The notes: generated from the letters alone by a model not told the origin. Shown: positions 35,890-45,069, numbered from the stretch's first letter. The stretch is 64,000 bases of DNA from Sphingobacterium athyrii (GCF_003071065.1 NZ_QCXX01000002.1:558001-622000), one strand, 5' to 3'. Translations and numbers: made by a program.

Positions 35890-36636
35890 ATGAAAGCACA
35901 TATCATCAAGAAGCTAATGGAGATAGAAGCGAGCGAAGGAGTACGTATACTTTTCGCCTGTGAATCAGGAAGTCGGGGTTGGGGATTTCCGTCAATCGAC
36001 AGTGATTACGACGTTCGGTTTATTTATATAAGAAAAGCAGAGGACTATAGCCGTTTGTTTCCGCTGCCTACCGAAATGCGGTTTCCAATGATCGATGACC
36101 TCGATATCGCAGGTTGGGATCTGTTTAAAGTACTCACCTTGCTATATAAGAGTAATGTGAGCCCGTTTGAATGGATCCAGTCACCAATAGTTTATCACGA
36201 GTTTAACGGATTCAAAGCAAGTTTTAGGGCAATGATGGAAAATTATTTTGACGCACGTAGGCACACCCATCATTATCTTGGGATCGTCCGTAGCAAAGTA
36301 GAAGATCTTCAACGGGAAACCATGAAGCTCAAGAGCTTATTTTATATCCTTAGGTCTTTACTTGCAGCAGACTGGAGTATGACCAATCGCGGTTATGCAC
36401 CCATGACATTGGCCGAACTATCCGTATTATTGCCTGATGATGTTAAAGTCGAAGTTATGCAGTTACAAAAGTTGAAGAGCCAAGTTGATGAAGGGTTTGT
36501 GTACAGCTGTTCAGCTATCATAAGGAGTTATATCGAAACAAAGTTAATACATTTAGAGCATCAAGTAGGGCAGGTTCCCGTATCCGTATCGGATAAGGAA
36601 GGACTGGAGAAATACTTTAAAACTATATTAAGATGA
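35890..36636 (+). CDS. COG3541/RlaP-like nucleotidyltransferase, first of pair, copy B
   Basis: The 248-residue protein keeps the nucleotidyltransferase signature (ESGSRGWGFPSIDSDYDVRF) unchanged from copy A. A good ribosome-binding site GGAG lies 9 bp before the ATG, stronger than in copy A (GCACGAAG), which supports this start for both copies. Differences from copy A (about 27 of 248) are concentrated after residue 50. The ATGA overlap with the second gene is conserved. Confidence 0.82.
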   Translation: MKAHIIKKLMEIEASEGVRILFACESGSRGWGFPSIDSDYDVRFIYIRKAEDYSRLFPLPTEMRFPMIDDLDIAGWDLFKVLTLLYKSNVSPFEWIQSPIVYHEFNGFKASFRAMMENYFDARRHTHHYLGIVRSKVEDLQRETMKLKSLFYILRSLLAADWSMTNRGYAPMTLAELSVLLPDDVKVEVMQLQKLKSQVDEGFVYSCSAIIRSYIETKLIHLEHQVGQVPVSVSDKEGLEKYFKTILR

Positions 36637-37700
36637 CTATAGACGAACTTCGAAAGAACGGGCTGATCCTGTTTGAGGCTGTTGTCGGCAGCCGGGCATA
36701 TGGATTGGCCACAGCATCTTCCGATACCGATATCAGGGGGGTATTTTATCTGCCCCTGGAATATTACTTGGGCGGTCAATATATTGCCCAGGTGGCTAAT
36801 GCCAGCAATGATGAGGTTTACTATGAACTTGGGCGTTTCGTAGAACTCCTTTCAAAGAGTAATCCTAATATCATGGAGCTTTTAGCTAGTCCTGCCGATT
36901 GCATAGTATATAAAGATCCACTAGTTGATCAATTTAAAATGCAGGATTTTATCACGCGAGAGGCAGCTATGACTTTTGCGCAATACGCCATGGTACAGGT
37001 GCGGAAGGCAAAAGGATTGAATAAGAAAATCAACAATCCAATGGATCGTGAACGTAAAAGTTTGCTGGATTTCTGCTTTATCATAGCTGGTCACGGAAGT
37101 TTATCGTTGAAAGAATGGTTAAGCAGCCGGCAGTGGAAACAGGAAAACTGTGGTTTAGCAAAGATTGAACATGCAAAGGGAATGTATACTCTGTATTATG
37201 ATCAGAGCCAGACTCTAAGTTACAAAGGTGTCGTAGCTACACTGGAGAGTAATGAGGTTTCTTGCAGTTCTATCCCCAGGGAAGAAACACTTTGTACGTA
37301 CCTCTTTGTTAATCACGAAGCTTATTCATCTTATTGCAAGGCCTATAATGAATATTTTAGTTGGGTGTCGGCACGTAATGAAGCGCGCTTTGAAGGGACA
37401 ATGAATCATGGCCAGGGCTATGACGCCAAAAATATGATGCATACCATACGTCTATTGCAACAGGCAAAAGAGATTTTGTCGAAAAGGGAACTACAGATAC
37501 AACGTCCCAATAGGGAAGAACTCCTGCGCATCAAGAATGGCGCCTGTAGCTATGATGAGCTTTTTGTCTGGTCGCACGAGCTCTTTGAGGAAATTCGAGA
37601 ACTCTGCTTGCACAGTTTCCTTCCAGTAACGCCCGATCAGGTTAAGCTAAGGCAGCAATTGGTGAACATGCGTAAGCAGCTGTATCATGTCAAACTTTAA
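36633..37700 (+). CDS. COG3541/RlaP-like nucleotidyltransferase, second of pair, copy B
   Basis: The 355-residue protein is about 97% identical to copy A, with the signature AVVGSRAYGLATASSDTDIR intact. The few differences cluster in the last third (for example VELL to EELL, FDWSHE to FVWSHE, VDIRTQ to VNMRKQ). Immediately after the stop, the sequence switches to the duplicated flank that begins at the start codon of the zinc-ribbon gene in copy A. Confidence 0.85.
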   Translation: MTIDELRKNGLILFEAVVGSRAYGLATASSDTDIRGVFYLPLEYYLGGQYIAQVANASNDEVYYELGRFVELLSKSNPNIMELLASPADCIVYKDPLVDQFKMQDFITREAAMTFAQYAMVQVRKAKGLNKKINNPMDRERKSLLDFCFIIAGHGSLSLKEWLSSRQWKQENCGLAKIEHAKGMYTLYYDQSQTLSYKGVVATLESNEVSCSSIPREETLCTYLFVNHEAYSSYCKAYNEYFSWVSARNEARFEGTMNHGQGYDAKNMMHTIRLLQQAKEILSKRELQIQRPNREELLRIKNGACSYDELFVWSHELFEEIRELCLHSFLPVTPDQVKLRQQLVNMRKQLYHVKL

Positions 37701-37715
37701 TCGCTAATGTATGGT

Positions 37716-37857
37716 TCATTGTTTAATTAAAGGATTGTTCAATTTAACTAATTTTCTGCTTATTTCATCTTTTTCATCAACTCATCAATTTTTTTTTAAA
37801 TAATCGAATGACGAATATAATTCCTCATTCGCAACAACCAAAGGCTTTATTATCTCC
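37716..37857. repeat. Duplicated upstream flank, copy B
   Basis: This matches 19405-19545. The CAT at 37717-37719 corresponds exactly to the start codon of the zinc-ribbon gene in copy A, but here only nucleotidyltransferase sequence follows to the left. The duplication break is therefore at the start codon. Confidence 0.85.
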
Positions 37858-37970
37858 GTCTTGAAGGTTTTTTTCAAGTGTTTCTGCTGGGTGGCAAAAG
37901 GCTGCTGCGAAAGTGCTGGAAATGCGGAAAGTAGAAAGTAGAGAAACGAGGAGAGGTAAATTAATCGCAT
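37785..37970 (-). pseudogene. Internally deleted secreted family X gene
   Basis: An ATG at 37970 opens a good signal peptide (RLIYLSSFLYFLLSAFPALSQ, 21 residues in two parts RLIYLSSFLYFL and LSAFPALSQ). After some 15 residues it joins EIIKPLVVANEELYSSFDYL, the C-terminal end of family X as seen at 19480-19614. About 130 central residues of the full-length protein are missing. The frame is open, so a 61-residue secreted peptide could still be made. Confidence 0.5.
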
Positions 37971-38112
37971 AGATAAAATTGCCTCCAAATAAATGTAAAG
38001 GATATTGTCATTAAAGCAAGAAATCATTTACACTGCCTATCTTGAGGCTCTCGGCAAACAGCATAATTGCCAACTTTGTTTAGAATAAGCTAAAAATAAA
38101 ACGGTAAAGAAA

Positions 38113-38853
38113 TTAAAGCCGTACATAAGCAGCTAACTGAATAATATTATTTTTGACATCCGTATTCTTACCATTTACATATTGATACATGTATCCGCAT
38201 TCAAGGTCAAACTTTGGCGAAAAGCGCCATCCTAAAGACATGTATGCTCTATTCTGATCAAAAAATTTTCCGTTGGTCAAAGTTGGTGCATTATCGATAT
38301 TCACAAAGATCTCGTCCTGCAAAGATATAAAAGCACCGTCGGTGAAGCTTTTGGTTTTAACTATCGGAAACACGCCTCTGACAAAGTAGCGCAGCCGGTG
38401 CGAAAACTCATAGCCATCAATCAGCATTGAGTTTTCGTCCGGATAAGTTTTTCCGATAAAACGTTGCTCCAGCCTGAACCGATGCTGGAGTGAGGTAGTA
38501 TGATCGCTGATATCCAGATTCTGATTATAGATAAATTGCTCCCATATTCGGTGTTCGGGCAGCATATAAGCCGTTTCGTCTATAACACGGCGGTTTTTGA
38601 TATAAGCATAGCCAATAGTCAAAATTTTATTGCCAGATACATGAAAATTCAGGCCAGGCCTTATTAGAAAACTCTGCAAATGTCTGATCTCATCTGTACT
38701 TCGCAGCTGTCCATCCAGATGTATGCTGAATTTTGGGCTGATTCTATAGGATGAAAAAACTGCGCCCCAGCCTGAGAAATTACGCTCGGTCTGGGCGGAC
38801 AGCGAGAGGCTGCAAAATAGAATGATAAAAAATAAAGAATTCTTTTTATCCAT
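38113..38853 (-). CDS. DUF2490 outer-membrane beta-barrel-like protein
   Basis: The 246-residue protein has a signal peptide (FFIILFCSLSLSAQ) and alternating beta strands typical of DUF2490: SGWGAVFSSYRISPKFSIHL, FLIRPGLNFHVSGNKILTIG and YAYI, then LQHRFRLEQRFIG, and the final IIQLAAYVRL. DUF2490 proteins are thought to be outer-membrane barrels of unknown function. It lies 41 bp downstream of a coiled-coil lipoprotein gene, and the two are probably co-transcribed. Confidence 0.85.
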   Translation of the reverse strand: MDKKNSLFFIILFCSLSLSAQTERNFSGWGAVFSSYRISPKFSIHLDGQLRSTDEIRHLQSFLIRPGLNFHVSGNKILTIGYAYIKNRRVIDETAYMLPEHRIWEQFIYNQNLDISDHTTSLQHRFRLEQRFIGKTYPDENSMLIDGYEFSHRLRYFVRGVFPIVKTKSFTDGAFISLQDEIFVNIDNAPTLTNGKFFDQNRAYMSLGWRFSPKFDLECGYMYQYVNGKNTDVKNNIIQLAAYVRL

Positions 38854-38894
38854 AATTTAAGTTATAAAAATAAGATCTGATGTGTTCATAACAT

Positions 38895-39488
38895 CTATCT
38901 TAAATTTTTTAATTCATCTAGAAGGCTATTCTGTTTATTCACGAAATGATCCAGACTATCTTTTTGTAAAGGATGTGCATTTTGATATTTTTCAATTTCA
39001 GGGAGCGTTTTTCTGATTTTAAAAGTGGTATAGAGGCTTGTCAAAGTCTCATTATTTTTGTTGATCAGATCAATCCGTTCCTTTATATTTTTTACGTTGA
39101 GATTGTATTGTTCAGAACTGGCCATAATTTCCTTTTCTACCTGTTGCCTGACTAATGAATCTGTGATAGATTTTGTCTGCTGATGAGCATCCTGATAATA
39201 AGAGGTAGAGGTGTTAAGTATATTTTTATAGACGGCTAAAGTTCTTCCGGTCTCCTCGAAGGTGTTTTCTATTTTGGTATTGAGCGCCGTCAGATTTTTA
39301 TCATTTTTAATCAACTCAAAATAGATACGGTTTACGGTCAGCTCGTCGCCCCGATAGCTTTTAAGGGAACCGGAAGCTGAGGAGCCTGCATTATCTATTA
39401 CGTTGTCTACAGGGGAATTAACAGATTTATTATCTCTGCAGGAGAGCAGAGATAAGGTCATGACAGAAGCAAAAAATATTTTTTTCAT
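38895..39488 (-). CDS. Coiled-coil lipoprotein of unknown family
   Basis: The 197-residue protein has a lipobox (MTLSLLSC) and, after a Ser-rich linker, a long helical region with heptad character (EEKE- and NLNVKNIKERIDLINKNN-type segments). It ends LDHFVNKQNSLLDELKNLR. A copy of its last 38 codons lies at 34709-34826. It is presumably a lipid-anchored periplasmic or surface structural protein; no catalytic motif is visible. Confidence 0.7.
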   Translation of the reverse strand: MKKIFFASVMTLSLLSCRDNKSVNSPVDNVIDNAGSSASGSLKSYRGDELTVNRIYFELIKNDKNLTALNTKIENTFEETGRTLAVYKNILNTSTSYYQDAHQQTKSITDSLVRQQVEKEIMASSEQYNLNVKNIKERIDLINKNNETLTSLYTTFKIRKTLPEIEKYQNAHPLQKDSLDHFVNKQNSLLDELKNLR

Positions 39489-39785
39489 ACTATATTTTTA
39501 GTGGTTTACAATTCATCATATCCCATTGACTAAAATTAATCATTTCAATGCTATCACTGGTAATTAAGGGATATAATTTTATTTAATTATCGAATTTTGC
39601 GAGCGGTTAATGCAGTGAGAAAATTTATTAAAATAACTTGCTATAATTTCATCCTTGATCCGATCTTTGAGATCAGATTTGTTCGAAATAACTGATCAGC
39701 GATTTCCGAAATTGTATGGTCAAGGCTTCCGAAATCTCCATGAATAGGATTATTGCATATCTTTGCGTACTAAAAAGTTTTAACG

Positions 39786-40391
39786 ATGATAAAATCAATG
39801 AGACAACAAATTATTACCATTGGAATTATATCAATAATAATTTTAAGTTTGTTTGGCTGCTCTGAACGTATTCAGCAAAACAATAGTAAGCCATCAATCC
39901 AGACCCCATTAACCGAACACATCATTGATACGACTTCAGATGAAATGTTATTAAAAGTCGTTTATGATAATCTCTATCGTAAGTTATCGGCAGCATATGA
40001 TAAAGAATATGAAATCGTCATGTCCTGGAACAAATCAAGACAAGCAATTTATATGATCGTCCAATTAGAAGCAGAAGTAAATAATGGTGGCTATAATCAA
40101 TTTTATTCCAATTCAAGCGGTCAATTTGCTAAAGCGCTACCAGAAGCGTTGAAATTGGTCGGCGCAACTAAATTTGCCGATCTGACTGAGCGAGCAAACA
40201 ACACGTTTGAAAAAGAGAAATCGAAAATAACTGAACATCAGGATGGCACGGTAGAAGGTTTTAGTAAATCCTATGAGAACAATCCGTTGAACAAATTTGA
40301 CGATGAATTCTATAAACTTAATGACGCGAAAAACTTGCAAAAAATTCAGGTTGACTACATCCGAAAGAACAAGAAAGAGTTTACTGATTAA
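39786..40391 (+). CDS. DMP19/DUF4375-family lipoprotein
   Basis: The 201-residue protein has a lipobox (IIILSLFGC). The mature part has the DUF4375/DMP19 core: MIVQLEAEVNNGGYNQFYSN followed by a helix with ALPEALKLVGATKFADL. In other bacteria DMP19 proteins are cytoplasmic DNA mimics or neighbours of polymorphic toxins; a lipoprotein form would act in the periplasm. It is upstream of a small unknown gene on the same strand. Confidence 0.8.
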   Translation: MIKSMRQQIITIGIISIIILSLFGCSERIQQNNSKPSIQTPLTEHIIDTTSDEMLLKVVYDNLYRKLSAAYDKEYEIVMSWNKSRQAIYMIVQLEAEVNNGGYNQFYSNSSGQFAKALPEALKLVGATKFADLTERANNTFEKEKSKITEHQDGTVEGFSKSYENNPLNKFDDEFYKLNDAKNLQKIQVDYIRKNKKEFTD

Positions 40392-40440
40392 AGATGGGCC
40401 ATTGGCGCAGAAGTTGGAACACGTTTAAATAGCACCTTCT

Positions 40441-40740
40441 ATGATAATGAATAAATTTAAAGAGATAGTTGAGAACTATTTTAAACACAGTATTGACTCC
40501 TATCATAGTTGTATCCAAAACGAGGAAAATCGATATTTATTTCGTGAAATAGGTTTGTCCCACAGTGATGTTCAACCTGAAAAAGACTCGATAAAGATTT
40601 TGTATAATGATTCGCGCAGTGCATATTATGTTATTGAAGTCAGGCTGAATTTGAGGTCAAAACAATTGAATCTAGGCCATTATATATTGATCCTAAATGA
40701 AGAAAACCAGGTATTGGATGATTATCTAGTTTTCATTTAG
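40441..40740 (+). CDS. Small protein of unknown family
   Basis: The 99-residue cytoplasmic protein begins MIMNKFKEIVENYFKHSIDS, with a second possible ATG two codons in, and ends in beta strands (AYYVIEVRLNLRSKQLNLGH, YILILNEENQVLDDYLVFI). This size and layout are common among immunity-type proteins, but I see no diagnostic motif. It follows the DMP19 lipoprotein by 50 bp. Confidence 0.55.
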   Translation: MIMNKFKEIVENYFKHSIDSYHSCIQNEENRYLFREIGLSHSDVQPEKDSIKILYNDSRSAYYVIEVRLNLRSKQLNLGHYILILNEENQVLDDYLVFI

Positions 40741-40953
40741 GGAGAGTAACAAATTGAATAATTACGATCGAACGAGCGAGTTTATCGTATTAAATATTCA
40801 TCCATTGAATATAAATAATCTTATTGAATTATTCATTCATGACATTTTCCAGTTGATGATAACTAGTGTAACGATTGAAAGAAAATTTTAGATAATTTTT
40901 TTACTGGCATGCATTTCAGTAAATTTGATTTATAACATAAACTTTAAGTAAGA

Positions 40954-42372
40954 ATGGAAAAGTATAATTACGGGGTCATTGGTCTGGGTGTAATGGGAAG
41001 AAATCTGCTTTACAATATTGCCGATAATGGTTTTTCTACCGTAGGATTCGATTTAGATGAAGAAAAGGTAATAGAACTTCGTAAAGGAGTGGCTTCAGGT
41101 ACAAAGGTTGTTGGGTCTGTTTCTCTAGAGGAATTTGTGTCAAGTTTAGACAGTCCGCGAAAAATTATTTTGATGGTTCCTGCAGGCAAACCGGTTGATG
41201 CTGTTCTTGAAAGCATAACACCGCTTTTGAGTCCAAACGATGTTGTAATTGATGCGGGAAATTCTTATTTCAAAGATACCGAGAGACGTAGAGCTGATTT
41301 AGCTTCTAAAAACCTTCATTTTATGGGAATGGGAGTTTCTGGAGGAGAGCAGGGCGCAAGAAGAGGACCGAGTATTATGCCGGGTGGAGACTTGGAAGTT
41401 TTTAATTTGGTGAAGCCTATGCTGGAAGTTATTTCGGCAAAAGTAAACGGGGAACCTTGCACCGCTTATATGGGGAAAGGAGCTGCAGGCAATTATGTTA
41501 AAATGGTTCACAATGGTATTGAATATGCCATCATGCAGTTAATCAGTGAAGCATACGATTTACTGAGAAAAGGAGCTAATCTTACCAATGAACAATTGTA
41601 TGAAGTTTTCAAAAGATGGAATGAAGGCGAGATGAATTCCTTCCTTATTGAAATAACAAGAGATATCTTCCAGCAAAAAGATGATGTAACAGACGGTTTT
41701 CTTGTCGACAAGATTTTAGATAAAGCAGGAGCAAAAGGAACCGGAAAATGGACCTCCCAGGAGGCGATGGAAGTTGGGGTGTCTATTCCAACGATCGATA
41801 TTGCAGTAACATCAAGAATTTTATCCGCTTACAAAGATGAGCGCGTGAAAGCATCTCAATTATATGCTAAAGAAGAAGTAAAAACGCCTGAAGATACAGA
41901 ATTGTTCATCAAAGAAGTGGGGGATGCTTTATATTTATCTACTTTAATCAGTTATGCTCAAGGTTTGGCATTATTGGTAAAAGCTTCTGAAGAATATCAG
42001 TTTGAAATTCCGTTAAAAGATGTTGTTAAAATCTGGAGGGGTGGATGTATCATCCGTTCTGTTTTATTGGAAAAATTTTATCTGGCCTATTCAAAATACG
42101 AGAACTTATCTAATATTTTATTGGATCAGGAAATTTCAGAAATTGTAAAAGATAAAATTTCGTCATTAAGAAAAACAGCTGCTTTTGCTGTATCAAACGG
42201 AATTCCAAGCTTAGGAATTCAGTCGGCCCTAGGCTATTTTGAAGCTTACACCACAGCATCTTTACCTGTAAACCTGCTTCAGGCTCAGCGTGATTATTTT
42301 GGTGCACACACTTACCAAAGAACGGACAGAGAAGGAGTCTTTCATACTTCATGGCAAAACGTAAATAACTAG
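40954..42372 (+). CDS. gnd: 6-phosphogluconate dehydrogenase, decarboxylating
   Basis: The 472-residue length is typical. It has the NADP-binding GLGVMGRNLLYNIADNG at the N-terminus, GMGVSGGEQGARRGPSIMPG and MGKGAAGNYVKMVHNGIEYA with the catalytic lysine and histidine, and the C-terminal AQRDYFGAHTYQRTD. It oxidises 6-phosphogluconate to ribulose 5-phosphate, CO2 and NADPH. It is the first gene of a three-gene oxidative pentose phosphate operon with gaps of 9 and 17 bp. Confidence 0.97.
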   Translation: MEKYNYGVIGLGVMGRNLLYNIADNGFSTVGFDLDEEKVIELRKGVASGTKVVGSVSLEEFVSSLDSPRKIILMVPAGKPVDAVLESITPLLSPNDVVIDAGNSYFKDTERRRADLASKNLHFMGMGVSGGEQGARRGPSIMPGGDLEVFNLVKPMLEVISAKVNGEPCTAYMGKGAAGNYVKMVHNGIEYAIMQLISEAYDLLRKGANLTNEQLYEVFKRWNEGEMNSFLIEITRDIFQQKDDVTDGFLVDKILDKAGAKGTGKWTSQEAMEVGVSIPTIDIAVTSRILSAYKDERVKASQLYAKEEVKTPEDTELFIKEVGDALYLSTLISYAQGLALLVKASEEYQFEIPLKDVVKIWRGGCIIRSVLLEKFYLAYSKYENLSNILLDQEISEIVKDKISSLRKTAAFAVSNGIPSLGIQSALGYFEAYTTASLPVNLLQAQRDYFGAHTYQRTDREGVFHTSWQNVNN

Positions 42373-42381
42373 ATCCTAACA

Positions 42382-43863
42382 ATGAGCGACAATACAGTCC
42401 TGCATCCAACAACGATCGTTATTTTTGGTGCAACAGGGGATTTGGCAAAAAGAAAGCTTTTTCCTGCCTTTTATAATTTATATATCGATGGCAGAATGCC
42501 AAAAGGGTTTAATATTTTAGCTCTAGGAAGAGCCGAAAATACGGATGAAAAATTCAGCGCTTATATTAAAGAAAATCTGGAGAGTTTTTCCAGGAAGACT
42601 GTAATCAAGGAAGATTGGGCTGGTTTTCAGGCTCACATCAGCTATTTTCAGCATCAGCTTGATGAAGAAAGCTCTTATCAGAATTTATATCAGAAACTGG
42701 AAAATTTTGATAAAGTGTACGGAATGAGAGGAAACAGACTTTTCTATTTGTCCATTGCACCAAACTTTGTATCGGTAATTTCAAATCATCTTAAAAATAC
42801 GTCAATAGCATCTGATCCTGCAACAGATCGAATTATTATCGAAAAACCTTTTGGTCACAATAAAGAATCTGCCATTGAGCTGAATAATCTTCTTTCACAA
42901 ACTTTCCAAGAAGAACAGATTTATCGTATCGATCATTATTTAGGTAAAGAAACGGTTCAGAATATTTTGGCGTTCAGGTTCGGAAATTCAATTTTTGAAC
43001 CACTTTGGAACCACAGACATATAGAATCGGTGCAGATTACAGTTGCCGAACAAGTAGGAGTGGAAACAAGAGCCAGTTTTTATGAGCAGACAGGAGCTTT
43101 GCGCGATATGATTCAGAACCATCTTTTGCAAATTCTTTGCATGGTTGCTATGGAACCTCCGGCCTCACTCGAATCGGGTGAGATCAGGGATCGTAAAGTT
43201 GATGTTTTAAAATCCATCCGTAGGATTTCTCCCGAAAAAGTAGATCATTATGCGGTAAGAGGACAGTACGGACGAGGCAAAGTAAATGGACTAAAAGTAA
43301 ATGGCTATCGCCAGGAAGAGGGAATTGCTCCTGATTCCAATACGGAAACATTTGTCGCTATTAAGTTTTATCTGGATAATGAAAGATGGGAGGATGTTCC
43401 TTTTTATGTTCGTACCGGGAAGAAGATGAAAGAAAAGCATTCTTATATAACGATTCAGTTTAAGCCACTTCCACATTCGACGTTTTCAGAGAGCACTTCG
43501 CTTCTGTCGGCTAACCGATTGGTTATTAATATCCAGCCACAAATGGACATCAGATTGCAGTTTATGTCTAAAAAGCCAGGCTTGTCTTTAGCGCTTAAAC
43601 CTGTGGAAATGATTTTCGATAATTTTGCCTGTCAGACCGATACGCCCGAAGCTTATGAAACTCTTTTATTGGAAGCACTTGTGGGAGACCTGACATTGTT
43701 TATGCGCTCTGATCAGGTAGAAGAAGCTTGGGATGTGATAAAAACGATTCAGGAAACCTGGGAAAAAACCAAAGACCCATCTTTCCCAAATTATGCTTCA
43801 GGCAATTGGGGACCTGATGAGAGTGATGCACTGGTAGAGCGGCAGGGACATCAGTGGGTTTAG
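42382..43863 (+). CDS. zwf: Glucose-6-phosphate 1-dehydrogenase
   Basis: The 493-residue protein shows the NADP motif FGATGDLAKRKLFPAFYNLY, the substrate/active-site motif RIDHYLGKETVQNILAFRFG with the catalytic His, and EKPFGHNKESA. It catalyses the first, committed step of the oxidative pentose phosphate pathway. It starts 9 bp after gnd, and the lactonase gene follows by 17 bp, so flux from glucose 6-phosphate to ribulose 5-phosphate is encoded as one unit. Confidence 0.97.
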   Translation: MSDNTVLHPTTIVIFGATGDLAKRKLFPAFYNLYIDGRMPKGFNILALGRAENTDEKFSAYIKENLESFSRKTVIKEDWAGFQAHISYFQHQLDEESSYQNLYQKLENFDKVYGMRGNRLFYLSIAPNFVSVISNHLKNTSIASDPATDRIIIEKPFGHNKESAIELNNLLSQTFQEEQIYRIDHYLGKETVQNILAFRFGNSIFEPLWNHRHIESVQITVAEQVGVETRASFYEQTGALRDMIQNHLLQILCMVAMEPPASLESGEIRDRKVDVLKSIRRISPEKVDHYAVRGQYGRGKVNGLKVNGYRQEEGIAPDSNTETFVAIKFYLDNERWEDVPFYVRTGKKMKEKHSYITIQFKPLPHSTFSESTSLLSANRLVINIQPQMDIRLQFMSKKPGLSLALKPVEMIFDNFACQTDTPEAYETLLLEALVGDLTLFMRSDQVEEAWDVIKTIQETWEKTKDPSFPNYASGNWGPDESDALVERQGHQWV

Positions 43864-43880
43864 AATCTAATTAAAAGAAA

Positions 43881-44591
43881 ATGAATATTACAATATTTAA
43901 TGATCTGGATGCTTTATATAAAAAAGCCGCTGATACATTTGTTGAGCTTTCGAAACAAGCAATCCAGAAGCATGATAAATTTGTGGTTGCGTTGAGTGGA
44001 GGCTCTTCACCGAAAGCCATCTTTAGTTTATTAGCTACTCCCGAATATGCAGATAAAATAATTTGGAACAAAATCCATTTTTTTTGGGTAGATGAAAGAT
44101 GGGTTTCTCTTGACGATGAGAAAAGTAATTTTAAGATGACTTTGGAAGTCCTTTTGAATAAAGTTCCAGTCAATGAAAATCAGATTTTCCCCATGTATAA
44201 AGACGGAATTGAGCCTGAAAATTATGCTAAAGAATACGAAGCTCAAATCAGAAATGTTTTGGGAGCTGACGGTATTTTTGATTTCATCCTTTTAGGAATG
44301 GGAGATGATGGCCACACAGCTTCTCTGTTTCCAGGTGAGAAGATTTTACAAGAAAAAGAAAAATGGGTGGATGCCTACTACCTAAAGCCACAGGAAATGT
44401 TCAGAATTACGTTGACTGAACCTATCATCAATAAAGCTGAAAATATTCTGATTGTTACATTTGGTAAATCCAAGAAAAACGCTTTGAATGAGGTTCTTAA
44501 TGGTGTATATAATCCTGAATTATATCCGCTACAGTTAATTGAAAAGAAAGCAGGAGTCCAGATTTTTACGGATAAAGAAGCTGGAACTTAA
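43881..44591 (+). CDS. pgl: 6-phosphogluconolactonase, DevB type
   Basis: The 236-residue protein belongs to the NagB/RpiA-like DevB family: VVALSGGSSPKAIFSLLATP for the phosphate-binding loop, FFWVDERWVSLDDEKSN, and FILLGMGDDGHTASLFPGEK containing the catalytic histidine. It hydrolyses 6-phosphogluconolactone between the Zwf and Gnd steps. It is the last gene of the operon, followed directly by an IS3 remnant. Confidence 0.95.
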   Translation: MNITIFNDLDALYKKAADTFVELSKQAIQKHDKFVVALSGGSSPKAIFSLLATPEYADKIIWNKIHFFWVDERWVSLDDEKSNFKMTLEVLLNKVPVNENQIFPMYKDGIEPENYAKEYEAQIRNVLGADGIFDFILLGMGDDGHTASLFPGEKILQEKEKWVDAYYLKPQEMFRITLTEPIINKAENILIVTFGKSKKNALNEVLNGVYNPELYPLQLIEKKAGVQIFTDKEAGT

Positions 44592-44614
44592 TTCAATTGT
44601 CTTTTCATCATAAT

Positions 44615-44790
44615 GCCCTTTATTTCCAATTGTACTTTTGGGGTACGCAGTATCCATGCGAAAAATTTAGTAACACGTTAGATTCCTATAAAATCGTAAC
44701 AAGGAGTATGAGTAGAAAGGGGAATTGCTGGGACAATGCTGCCGCTGAGAGTTTCTTTAAAACGTTAAAATGTGGGCGACTTTGTCTGCG
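44615..44790 (+). mobile_element. IS3-family OrfB transposase remnant
   Basis: The frame contains WGTQYPCEKFSNTLDSYKIV and TRSMSRKGNCWDNAAAESFF then KTLK. This is the last part of the DDE integrase core of IS3 elements, including the glutamate in AAAESFF. The usual HSDRG preceding GTQY is lost (YFWGTQY), so the second aspartate is missing. After KTLK the sequence diverges. No inverted repeats are visible. Confidence 0.8.
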
Positions 44791-44986
44791 AGAAATTTGT
44801 GAAGACCATTACCCACTCCGTGGTGCGGGAATCTATTTGGTTGAAGGAAAAGTTGTTGTAGAATATGGTTGCCCTTCCATTGAGGTGATCCGCTGTGCTA
44901 AGATGCCTTTAAAACCCGATCCGAGGAGTGAGTAGGGTGGAAATGACCTTCTTGATCGAGAACCTAGTTTTAATTCTATAGAGAAT

Positions 44987-45023
44987 AATAATATAATACT
45001 AAAAATATTAGTATTATATTATT
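44987..45023. promoter_or_regulatory. Perfect 16-bp inverted repeat upstream of the Rpn gene
   Basis: AATAATATAATACTAA (44987-45002) and its reverse complement (45008-45023) flank AAATA. It is followed by TATATTTGC (a -7-like element) 30 bp before the Rpn ATG. It could be an operator for autoregulation or a hairpin insulating the gene. Confidence 0.55.
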
Positions 45024-45069
45024 TATTTACTTATATTTGCATTGTTAACCAATTTTAAAACAATGTATT

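Larger units (their letters stand above)
35704..37700. repeat. 2-kb segmental duplication, copy B
   Basis: This is the second copy of 16405-18401, in the same orientation 19.3 kb away. It includes the promoter-proximal sequence, the fossil signal peptide (35757-35889, out of frame with the enzyme here) and both nucleotidyltransferase genes. Confidence 0.95.
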
